From contig NC_089738.1 of assembly GCF_035083965.1 (NCBI RefSeq), positions 19,747,234-19,811,233 of the forward strand: DNA of 64,000 nucleotides, given 5' to 3'. A program made the translations under genes and the position numbers. Shown here piece after piece: positions 1 to 9,875 of the stretch. Positions within the stretch are counted from its first letter, which is position 1; the number at the start of each line of letters is the position of its first letter. The notes below the pieces were generated by a model. The model made no database searches and had not been told where the DNA came from. It saw only the letters and a list, made by a program, of their open reading frames with translations. Source of the stretch: Branchiostoma lanceolatum. Lineage: Eukaryota; Chordata; Leptocardii; Amphioxiformes; Branchiostomatidae.

Positions 1-695
1 GAGCACCGTAATGAACCAAATTGCTCGAAAAGAGTAGGGATCCTTCCCGGTGTGAGTGGATCATATAAATCTGTCCTGATATGCAGCCTGTACTGTTCAG
101 TACAAACCTGGTGTGTTACGTCATGAGGCGGTTTACCGGGTTACCGGGTTACCGACTGCGTAGACTTCAGACGAGGCGAAATTGATGCTGATCACGGTGC
201 AGAACGAGGTCTTTAAACGCCTGTAATAACACGCCGGTTATTGTGTGCAGTAAAGGCTTATTGCCTATTTTATTTGGTAAAAGATTGACGACTACAAAGC
301 GTGCCTTAATTATAGCAGTATATCAAACAGTCTTAGCGATAAAACGTACCAAGTTTCAGATCTTATAATCTAGCCGCTCCGAATAAGTGCAGTAATTAGG
401 CGTTCCACCTAACTGATGTGGCAAAAAGGTTTTGTTTTTTCACATCAATCGCCAGGCAATATATTCAGGTCAGGAGTCCGAGTAATACCAAATACTTTCT
501 AAGACGTGGTACATACCGCTTTCTCTGCTTAACACAGTCTTCTCACCTTCTCACACTATTGCTTAACACAGTACCTGGGGAAAGAGTACAAGTCGACTAG
601 CCCCTTGCTGTATTCATTTGCAAAAGTTGTATGGCCCAAGGGCTTCGAATCGGAGATGGGCGCAGCCGTAGCCACCATCATGTTCTGTGCAGGGC

Positions 696-954
696 CAACT
701 TTAACTTTCACTTTTCCCTCCTTCAAGACGTTAACTTTCACTTTTCCCTCCTTCAGATGCAAAGAGATCAGGTATCCCAATGACCTTCCCACCACTTTAA
801 CTTTCACTTTTCCCTCCTTTAAGACGTTATCTAACTTTCACTTTTCCCTCCTTCAAGGCGTTAACTTTCACTTTTTTCTCCTTTAAGACATTATCTTACT
901 TTCACTTTTTTCTCCTTTAAGACGGTATCTAACTTTCACTTTCCCCTCCTTCAG
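696..954 (+). repeat. 30-bp minisatellite with a copy of the next exon's start
   Basis: A pyrimidine-rich unit of about 30 bp (TTAACTTTCACTTTTCCCTC core) recurs about seven times before the first visible GALNT exon. At 753-800 it includes a diverged copy of that exon's splice acceptor and first ~40 bases (AGATGCAAAGAGATCAGG against AGGTGCAAAGAGATCAGG at the true exon). Confidence 0.8.
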
Positions 955-3900
955 GTGCAAAGAGATCAGGTACCCCCATGACCTTCCCACCACCAGTGTC
1001 ATCATCACCTTCCATAATGAGGCGTGGTCCACCCTCCTGAGAACCGTGCACAGCGTCTTGGAGACGTCTCCGGCCAGGCTCCTTGAGGAGGTGGTCCTGG
1101 TGGACGACTTCAGCGAGCTGGGTGAGTTCACCTTTAACCTTATTGCGTGTGGTCACGTGGTCGTGACGTTGTTTTGGCGTCCGCCATGATAATTCGGGAT
1201 GGAATATTTTGTTTGTTTTTTCTCTGAAGCAGCCTTGTTGTAGTCTTAACGCTGAATTGCCAGGTCTGTTTGAAATTTACATATCGGCACACATGAACAA
1301 CATTGTGACGGAACACATGATCATATTCAAAAACAAAAGATTCAAAATTAGTATGGTGTGTCAGGATCACATTTCCTAACCGGGGCCCGGTCGGGCTCTT
1401 CGTGGAAACGAAAAATCAAAGTGTATGTCCATAGATTCGCAGAAGCTATGCTATTAAAGAATTTGGGGTACGTTTTGTCTTTTATATCATAGTTTTCGTT
1501 CCCAAAGACTGCCCGGCCGGCCCCGGCTTGGAAATGTGACCCTTAAGCATAAAGAGTACGTCGATCTGACAGAATCGTTTAGTCTAACCGTTGAGTCTAA
1601 CCGTTGAGATCGTGATCGGAGTCTCTGACAAACAAAGATTTCAGCGATCAGGATCTCTGCTAGAGTGCAATCGGCGATTCATCCGGTGGAAACCACGATC
1701 TGAGTCTGTAAATTCTAAGATTATATTCGCTTAAGAGACGGTCAGAATTTTTCAACTTCGATTTATGTCACTTCTTACCAAGGGCTTCACTTGGAACATA
1801 GGATTTATACACGGTTTCAGAAGAGCCACACGCCCTAATGGCTTTTTGGTCTTTATTTGACTTTAATGCTAATAACAGCTCACTACTAAGCCGTGGCATG
1901 TCTTGTAGGCACGTTGTCTTTGCGTAAGAACCTACGTCCATGTCATCTAGGATAAGCCACGCTACTGGCGCAAGACCCGAACACCCCATTTTCAAAAGGT
2001 TACGATTTACATCAGGCAGGCCGTCTGCTTGCCGTAGTAAACTCTAATGCTCGCACCTTAAGCGGTTGCGTGGGACGTTTCCGACAGCTTTCGGCAGCAC
2101 CAGGCAAACGTCTGGCACCTTTTCGCCCGCCCCCGCATAGGTCTTCAAAAACCTGGTGAAAAAAGTAGAATTGTAGTCCCTACTAGACTCCGTAGGTTGC
2201 TGGAAAATGGTAGAAATTGGCCGAATAGAGATACAACATGCTAGAGAAGCTAGCATAACATGCTAGAGAAGCTAGCATAGTGTAATGCAAGGCCAGTGAA
2301 CTCCTTTAGCATGCATGTTATATATGTCTATTCGGCCAATTTATACTATTTTTTCTAGCGACCTACGGAGTCTGGTATACGTAGAGACTACCCGCATTGG
2401 TGTTCACAAGACTTCTGTGTTGGTGAAAAAACAGTAGCATTGTATTCTCTTCCAGACGCCGTGGGTTGCTGACAAAATAATAGAAATTCGCCAGAGGAGT
2501 TAGAGGGCTAGGAGTAACCACCTGCATCCAGCAGACAAATCTGAACACGTCCTGTGATGAAATATTTCCCCTACTAACTCCTGCAATTTGTTTCAGCCCG
2601 GAAAGAGGTCAATTACAGACTAACAGAGCTGGGCACGTAGCAAGAATACAGTAATTTACCAGCAGAGTTAGTCACCAGTAGAAGTGTATATTTTTCCTAT
2701 TAGGCCATTTTTTCTTGTATTTTTCAGCCTGAAAAGTAGTAAAATTCTTGATTTGTTAAATGTTACTTAATTTTAGCTAATTTAACGGTCACTGGTCAAC
2801 AGCTAAAGTTTCATCATAGCAAATCTGTGATTACTAATATTTGAGACAGTGATGTTCGTTCCCACCGTTAAAATGGAGTGCTGTTACCTACTCAATTTCC
2901 CCCAACCGCTATATTTTCCTACCGCTATATGAAAGTGATTTACAGTATAGTACTTCGTCAAATTCAACAAGGTTTTAAGAGAGAACAAGCTTAAATCAGT
3001 CAATCCCTCGCGTTTGTCCCCCATACGTCCCTGGTCAAGATTGTTTGGCGTGATCCGGAGCCTCAATATTTGCAATTGGTAGCATAGCTATATTTGCAGG
3101 GGCGCTTTTTTCTCTCTGTTCGTTTCGCCACTTGTGTTAAAAACATGATAGGCTACCGCACACCGTGGTTTGAATATTGGCGGAAAAAATAAACGATTTG
3201 CGACGGAACAAGCTAAAATCCATCCCTCGCGTTTGTCCCCCATACGTCAAGATTGTTTGCTGTGATCCGGCGGCTCAATATTTGCAATTTTCTCGCCCAC
3301 GAAGTCGCCTTATTACGGCGCCGAACCCATAAAGGGGTTTTACAGCCGCTTAATGTACCGGAAAGCAATCATCACGCCGTACGTGAGTGGATTCGTGTGT
3401 CATCAAACGGGCTGAAGCGATTCCCGTTCCCGCTCTTTAAACGGCAGCGATTGTAAATATTGTCGTCATGGGGACGAGCTGAGAGAGACAGGGACGCCAC
3501 CTGGCGTAATCGTAGCAAACTGAAGCCGGAGCTCGAGCTTGTTTGATGAACTGCTGAAGCGATTCCCGTTCCCGCTCTGTATTCAAATGGCAGGGATTGT
3601 AAATATTGTCGTCATGGTGACGAGCTGAAAGAGGCAGGGACACCACCTGGCGGAATCGTAGCAAACTGAAGCCGGAGGTCCACCTAACGCGATTCCCGTT
3701 CCCGCTCTTTAAACGGCAGCGATTGTAAATATTGTCGTCGTGGCGATGAGCTGACAAAAGCAGGGACGCCTCCTAGCGGAATCGTAGCAGACTGAAGCCC
3801 GAGGTCGAGATTGTTCGATAAACGGCTTTATTTTTGGCAGCGCCTCTGGGACGGTGCCTCGCATATGGTACACCGATGAAGTTAATACTTGTTCTATCTT

Positions 3901-6900
3901 TCAGATATCTTAAAGGAGTGTTTAAAGACCCATGTGTTATATGTGACACCTGCCACAGTGCACACGTGCACAGATCACCTGAGGGAGCCGTTAGAGATTT
4001 ACCTGCGTTAAGTGTACGTGAGAGTGAAAGTGACCTCACACCTGTCCTCACCTGTTGCAGATCACCTGAAGGAGCCTTTAAAGATGTACCTGTGTTAAGT
4101 GTGAAAATGAAAGTGACCTCACACCTGTCCTCACCTGTTGCAGATCACCTGAAGGAGCCTTTAAAGATGTACCTGCGTTAAGTGTGAAAGTGAAAGTGAC
4201 CTCACACCTATCCTCACCTGTTGCTGATCACCTGAAGGAGCCGTTAGAGATGTACCTGTGTTAGATGTGAAAGTGGTATCACACCTGACTTTACCTATTC
4301 TAGATCACCTGAAGGAGCCGTTAGAGATGTACCTGTGTTAAGTGTACGTGAAAGTGAAAGTGATCTCACACCTGTCCTTACATCTTCTAGATCACCTGAA
4401 GGAGCCTTTAGAGATGTACCTGTATTAAGTGTGAAAGTGAAAGGGATCTCACACCTGTCCTTACCTCTTCTAGATCACCTGAAGGAGCCTTTAGAGATGT
4501 ACCTGTCGCAGCTCAGGTTCGTGCGGCTGGTTCGGACCACTCGGAGGGAGGGGCTCATCAGAGCGAGGCTGCTGGGGGCTGCGCATGCGCAAGGAGAGGT
4601 TCTCACCTTCCTGGACTCGCATTGTGAATGTCACGAGCAGGTTTGTTTGCTTATTTTTGTTTTTGTTTGTATTTAAGGATTTGTAAGAGCTAAATGTGGG
4701 ATGTCCTGGTGGCTCAGCTGGTAGGAGCCTCACAGTTGAGCTCCTGGTTCCAATTAGTTGGTGACTTGGAGACCCCGGTTCAAGTCCTGGGGTCAGGATA
4801 ACGGTTGAGGCTGCACATTCTTTCGGAAGGGACCCGTCGGTCCCGTGTTCGAAGAGGTGCTTCGAGCACGTTAAATGGGAAGGGCTAGCAACCGCTGTCT
4901 GTCCTCACTAAACAGTAGAATATACTCTGCGACTGAACTGGCAAGGAAACTTGCTTCCCTATGCGCCAATGGGCACTACATACAAGTGCTAAAGTAGCTT
5001 TTCTACTGCGAGTCAGGCATACATCTCTGCCTAGGCTAGTCGTAAGCCGGTCTAATACTTCTCTTTTCCAGTGGCTGGAACCACTGCTGGCCCGGATTGC
5101 CGAAAACCGGTCCAATGTCGTTACACCGGTGATTGACGTGCTGGACTGGAAGACGTTCGAGTACCAACACACCATGGAGGTATGTCTGTTTATATCTATA
5201 TCCATATCTATATCAGATTATATACATGTTAGAATTGATAGATAAACATCTTAGAATACAAGGGGCACAGACAAACGAAATGTATTTAATGTACAGTAAT
5301 TTATTGATAGATATGACTTACGAAAACGTCTTGACCTCCCCAGGTGCAGCGCGGCATCTTCGACTGGCGGCTGACCTTCACCTGGGGCCTCATCCCGGAC
5401 TACGAGCGCAGCAGGAGGAAGTCTCCCGTGGACCCCGTCAGGTACGCACGGACTGGTGACGTCAGTTCCGCATGGTCTTAAGGCGTCGTTACGCACGGAC
5501 CGGTGGCGTCAGCTGGCATGCTTTGATGACGCCATTATAAAAGCGCAGACTGATGACGTCAGTCGGAATACTTTCATACACGTGATTTGATTGATTCCAT
5601 TTTGTGATCGGACGTCACCAGAGTCCATTTGCTGTCACAGATACTATATGATGGTTGTTTAAAACATGAAGAGTTAAGCCTACTGCAGTATGAATTTTCA
5701 TGTATATGATGATGTCATAATTACGCAACTTTCGGGTTTAGCCATCCGAAATGGTAGACAATACTTATGTTAGTGCAAAGTTTAACATTCGTCATATTAT
5801 ACAAAAAATGATTACGAAAACAGACCCTCCTTGGCGCAGATAACCCCTATGTGCGTCAGGTACAGGTTTATCCATTCAACAAGGCTGACAATATCTACGT
5901 CACAGTCACATGAGTGCAAACACTGTCTCCCCTGCAGGTCCCCGACCATGGCGGGGGGTCTGTTCGCCATCGACAAGTGGTACTTCGAGCACATCGGCAC
6001 GTACGACGCCGGCATGGACGTCTGGGGAGGCGAGAACCTCGAGATGTCCTTCAGGGTACGTCTTGGAACCATTCACGTCTTAAAGCCTTCACGTCTTGAA
6101 TCTTTAGGCAGATTTGTTTAAGTCTGAGTTCCAGCCTTGTTGAAGGGCTGTGTGAAGAAAAGAGAACCTCGAGATGTCCTTCGGGTTACGTCTCAGACCC
6201 TTCACGTCTTAGACCCTTCACGTCTTAGACCCTTCACGACTTAAATCCTTTACATCTTAGACCCTTTACGTCTTAGACCCTTTACGTCTTAGACCCTTCA
6301 CGTCTTAGACCCTTCATGTCTTAAATCTTTCATGACGTCACAGAAACTTCTAGACATACTAGCTAGCAGAGGAGTCATTTCTGTGACGTCACGTCTTGTT
6401 GCTGAGTTGTCCCACCAAAGAGCGTCCAGGAGACCACGGGAAAAACATCTTAGGGACCACCAAAAATGGGCCAGATTGTCCTTATGTAGAGGTGATCACA
6501 GGTACCGAAGCAGGTTAACCGTTAAGCTTTACTAACTTTGTTGTATTGTCTTGCCCGTCTCAAGATCTGGCAATGTGGCGGGAACCTGGAGATCATGCCC
6601 TGCTCCAGGGTGGGTCACGTGTTCAGACCTCGTTCCCCGCACTCGTTCCCAAAGAAGAATGAGGTTCTGGTGAACTCGCTGCGGCTGGCGGAGGTCTGGA
6701 TGGGCGGCTACAAGGAGATCTTCTACCGGAGAAACCCGCACGCCAAAACGGTAAGTACGGCTGGTAAATGTTATGTTGTTGATGCCGTAAACGGAGAACT
6801 GAACATGAGACCATATCAGCTTGGTATAGTCGAACAGCTAGTAAGAGTGCCTTGTTATTGTTATGAATAGGTGACCACAATGAAATATTTTGCATGGTAA

Positions 6901-9875
6901 ACGGTATGGTCAGTATGGGTAACAAGTGTCCTTTGACAGCGGCCAATCTCACAGAAAACCATTTCTGTCACCTTTCGTACGTCATTTCCGGTATCTCTGA
7001 CGTCATTTCTTTGACCCTTCAGGAGAGGTACGGTGACCTGATGACCCGATTCACAGCAAACCGTTTCTGTCGTGTCTTACGTCATTTCCGGTATCTCTGA
7101 TGTCATTTCCTTTCCCCACATAAGAGGTTCGGTGACGTTTCGGCCAGGTTGGACCTGAAGGACAAGCTCCACTGCAAACCGTTTCTGTCACGTTTTACGT
7201 CATTTCCGGCATCTCTAACGTCATTTCCTTTCCCCCACAGGAGAGGTTCGGTGACGTGTCGGCCAGGTTGGACCTGAAGGACAAGCTCCACTGCAAACCG
7301 TTTCTGTCATCTCTTACGTCATTTCCGGTATCTCTGATGTCATTTCCTTTCCCCACATAAGAGGTTCGGTGACGTTTCGGCCAGGTTAGACCTGAAAGAC
7401 AAGCTCCACTGCAAACCGTTTCTGTCGCGTTTTACGTCATTTCCGGTATCTCTGATGTCATTTCCTTTCCCCAACAGGAGAGGTTCGGTGACGTGTCGGC
7501 CAGGTTGGACCTGAAAGACAAGCTTCACTGCAAACCGTTTCTGTCGCGTTTTACGTCATTTCCGGCGTCTCTAACGTCATTTCCTTTCCCCAACAGGAGA
7601 GGTTTGGTGACGTGTCGGCCAGGTTGGACCTGAAGGACGAGCTCCACTGCAAACCGTTTCTGTCACGTTTTACGTCATTTCCGGCATCTCTAACGTCATT
7701 TCCTTTCCCCAACAGGAGAGGTTCGGTGACGTGTCGGCCAGGTTAGACCTGAAGGACAAGCTCCACTGCAAGTCGTTCAAATGGTTCATGGAGACCATCA
7801 TGCCGGACATGTACGTACCGGAGGACAGGCCCGGCCGGTCGGGCGCGGTGAGTAGGACTCGTTTATTATCAGAAAACGACGAAATTAACAATAAAGAAAC
7901 ATTTTCGCACATGTTCAGTTTTGTTTGCGGCACATGTCCGAACCATTGGCCATTGCTTATATGACATATTGATAGCCTCTACCAGGCTCAAGACGTGGCT
8001 GGAAAGAGTTAAGTAATCGGCCAAATAGACAGATAACCTACCAGAGGGTCAGCCGATAGATACAGTTTGCAAACTTTTCCTGTAGGTTATCTGTCTATTC
8101 GGCCGATTTCCACTCTTTCCAGCCACGTCTGGATTCTGGTAGAGGCTAACATATTGAGGCGAATTGCATCATTTGCACTCGCAGACAGCTTATTACCTTA
8201 CAGGCCTTTACAAGGAGCCTTCCCCTAAACAAAACGGTCGTGTCGTAGACATTTGAAGTAGTTGTAAACGGCACTAGATTTGGTTACCATCAGCTTACCT
8301 GATATATGGATCTTTTCTGTAGTTACGAAACAGTGCCTCAAACCTCTGCTTCGACTCGGAGGGCGCAGAGAATGCCGGGAAGAGACCCACCATGTGGGGA
8401 TGTCACGGCATGGGCGGGAATCAGGTGAGGTCACTTGAGTTCAACATAATTGCCTAGGAAGGACCCAATGACGAGACGTCGTTCCAACAGTTTACTGCTC
8501 ACATCACTACACCGTCGTTTTGTGGTTTGAAAGAGAAAATGTAAAGAATAGAGGAAACATGTATACTGCTGTAGCTGAATTGGTTCCAATTAGTTGGCAA
8601 TTGGGACGCCCCGGCTCGAATCCGGGGAAGGGCATCCTGGTTGAGGCTGCATTCGTCTTTCGGAAGGGACGTAAACTGGGGGTCACTACAACAGTAGTTT
8701 GTTCCGCTGATGGGCACAACCTAAAACTTTTCGAGTCAAAATTGAAAGTCTAGGTGGCCTCTATAAACAGCCTCATTGCTCAGATGGAAACCGACTGCCT
8801 GTACTTAAGATAAATAACGTCATACATTCTATTTCCTTCCATGTCCAGTACTTCGAGCTGAACAGCCGCGAGGAGTTCCGGCACAACACGGGCGGGAAGG
8901 AGATGTGCATTGAGGCGCAGGGCGGGGAGTTCGTGGTGCTGATGCACTGCACGGGGGGAAATAACGTCCCGGCGCAGCAGAAATGGCAGATCAGAGAGGT
9001 GAGGGGTCATAGTGCAGAGTTCGGGGTTCTGAAGGGTCACAGTTCAGTGTTTGGGGTTCTAAAGGGTCATAGTTCAGAGAGTGTGCTGCTGATGCACTGC
9101 ATCTCTGCTGACAACGTCCCGGCACAGCAGAAATGGCAGATCAGAGAGGTGAGGGGTCAGAGTTTAGATTGGTTCGTGGTGCTGATGCACTGCATGGGCA
9201 ACAACGTACCGGCATAGCAGAAATGGCAGATCAGAGAGATAAGACCAAATTTCTACAGCCTACGGACGCCACGAACATGGCTAAAAGTCAAAATGTTTTT
9301 ACCCAAAGAGAAGTTAAAAACCATTACCTGTAACATTCAGCTCCAAAGTACCAACATATACAAAACAAAAGCCCTTTTATAGCTACGTTTACCAAGGGTA
9401 CCAAATCTAGTTGACAACGTACAAATGAGCAAATATTAAAGATACAACTCTAGGTACAAATCATAGTTTGCGGTCCGCTAGTTATAAAGGGTTTGAGTTT
9501 GAGTCGCAGCACCAAACGGCAGACCAGAGACGTAAGGGGTCATGGTCCGGAGTTCAAACATCAGACGGTTTACAGGTTGTGGTTTTGATGTTTTATGTAG
9601 AGGGAAAGATTCATGAATTTTTTGTCCGTAACAGTTTTTTCCAGTCATATCAAGAACGATGTTCAAGGTTACATGCTAATTTCCTGAGCTAACGAATATC
9701 TATAGTTATGCTGACATGACCTCTGACATTGCCCTTTGTGCAGGACGGCTCCGTTTACAACGCCTACCACAGCAAGTGCCTGCACTTTGACCCCGAGGAG
9801 CGACAGGAGAAGAAAGAGGTCAAGGCCGTCCGCTGCACCGGGCAGGACTCGCAGCGCTGGAGGTTCGACGCCTGA
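955..9875 (+). CDS. GALNT12-like: Polypeptide N-acetylgalactosaminyltransferase, GALNT12/GALNT4-like (5' end outside window)
   Basis: This Golgi type II enzyme moves GalNAc from UDP-GalNAc to Ser/Thr and so starts mucin-type O-glycans. Ten exons join in frame with GT-AG sites: 955-1121, 4474-4640, 5072-5179, 5344-5441, 5938-6055, 6565-6750, 7716-7847, 8323-8424, 8849-8998 and 9744-9875 (TGA). They give about 452 residues; the cytoplasmic, TM and stem exons lie upstream of the window. Visible family motifs are [16 protein letters not shown], the metal/donor DxH motif as [45 protein letters not shown] and GHVFR. A C-terminal ricin-type (beta-trefoil) lectin domain follows, with CHGMGGNQ and QxW repeats (QKWQI, QRWRF). 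The spellings [10 protein letters not shown] and VPEDRPG fit the GALNT4/GALNT12 branch best, judged from memory. Four exons (first, second, seventh, ninth visible) are flanked by tandem copies of their own edges, and a weaker case follows the fifth. Confidence 0.93.
1361..1546. mobile_element. Foldback element (MITE)
   Basis: The two ends are imperfect inverted copies. The left arm reads CACATTTCCTAACCGGGGCC and the right arm, reversed, reads CACATTTCCAAGCCGGGGCC; the match continues into GGAAACGAAAA-like sequence. A partial copy of the same family sits at about 41845-41885. No coding capacity. It lies in a GALNT intron. Confidence 0.7.
2175..2390. mobile_element. Foldback element (MITE)
   Basis: Inverted arms: GACTCCGTAGGTTGCTGG with TTGGCCGAATAGA on the left, and TCTATTCGGCCAA with AGCGACCTACGGAGTC on the right. 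The centre holds a direct repeat, AACATGCTAGAGAAGCTAGC twice. A related half-copy lies at about 2450-2510. No target duplication is clear. Confidence 0.65.
2985..3295 (+). repeat. Direct repeat pair in GALNT intron
   Basis: A block of about 85 bp containing CCCTCGCGTTTGTCCCCCAT and GATCCGG...CTCAATATTTGCAATT appears at about 2995-3080 and again at about 3215-3290. Confidence 0.7.
3415..3830 (+). repeat. Tandem repeat, ~140-bp unit, three copies
   Basis: GATTCCCGTTCCCGCTCT followed by GATTGTAAATATTGTCGTC starts near 3419, 3558 and 3689. Each copy runs on into a conserved AATCGTAGCAnACTGAAGCC segment. It lies inside the first visible GALNT intron and I see no exon in it. Confidence 0.8.
3974..4473 (+). 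repeat. Exon-edge minisatellite: six copies of a GALNT exon start with its acceptor
   Basis: The splice acceptor and first ~30 bases of the exon at 4474 (ATCACCTGAAGGAGCC) recur upstream at 3974, 4061, 4144, 4227, 4304 and 4391, with units of 77-87 bp. Five copies keep the AG immediately before the exon-like sequence; the 4227 copy has TG. Each copy then diverges into GTTAAGTGTGAAAGTGAAAG filler. Confidence 0.92.
4695..4905 (+). mobile_element. tRNA-derived SINE
   Basis: The head carries an A-box-like TGGCTCAGCTGGTAG and a B-box-like GGTTCAAGTCC. It is followed by a body shared with other copies in the window (GTTGAGGCTGCA, TTTCGGAAGGGAC, GTCCCGTGTTCGA, ACGTTAAA). A related partial copy lies at about 8571-8710 and a 3' fragment at about 29890-29990. 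Confidence 0.7.
6056..6340 (+). repeat. Exon-edge copy plus 18-bp tandem repeat
   Basis: Just after the GALNT exon ending at 6055, the last ~20 exon bases and donor (AACCTCGAGATGTCCTTC) reappear at about 6166. They are followed by about eight units of CTTAGACCCTTCACGT-type sequence that is related to the intron start. Confidence 0.75.
7019..7715 (+). repeat. Exon-edge minisatellite: six copies of a GALNT exon start, 119-bp unit
   Basis: The acceptor and first ~65 bases of the exon at 7716 (GAGAGGTTCGGTGACGTGTC) recur upstream near 7023, 7122, 7241, 7360, 7478 and 7597. The regular spacing of about 119 bp is not a multiple of three. Copies at 7241, 7478 and 7597 keep a full CCCCAACAG or CCCCCACAG acceptor; those near 7122 and 7360 read CACATAAG instead. 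Confidence 0.92.
7973..8148. mobile_element. 176-bp foldback element with 9-bp target duplication
   Basis: The ~65-bp arms are inverted: TAGCCTCTACCAG...ATCGGCCAAATAGACAGATAA against TTATCTGTCTATTCGGCCGAT...CTGGTAGAGGCTA. Flanks 7964-7972 and 8149-8157 are both ACATATTGA. Long arms with a 9-bp duplication are typical of Mutator-like elements. Non-autonomous. Confidence 0.85.
8571..8712 (+). mobile_element. Partial tRNA-derived SINE
   Basis: It shares TTCCAATTAGTTGG, a B-box-like GGCTCGAATCC, GTTGAGGCTGCATTC and TTTCGGAAGGGACG with the copy at 4695-4905. It is truncated at its 3' end. Confidence 0.65.
8999..9240 (+). repeat. Exon-edge copies: the 3' end of a GALNT lectin exon repeated twice
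   Basis: After the exon ending at 8998, its final ~60 bases plus donor (CAGCAGAAATGGCAGATCAG, then AGAG|GTGAGGGG) recur at about 9088-9160 and 9178-9240. The second copy has an in-frame stop (CCGGCATAG) and a lost donor (GATAAG), so neither is a working exon. Confidence 0.88.

Noticed and set aside
9178-9240. Alternative last lectin-domain exon for GALNT
   Set aside because: The copy has an in-frame stop and no usable donor; it is an exon-edge duplicate.
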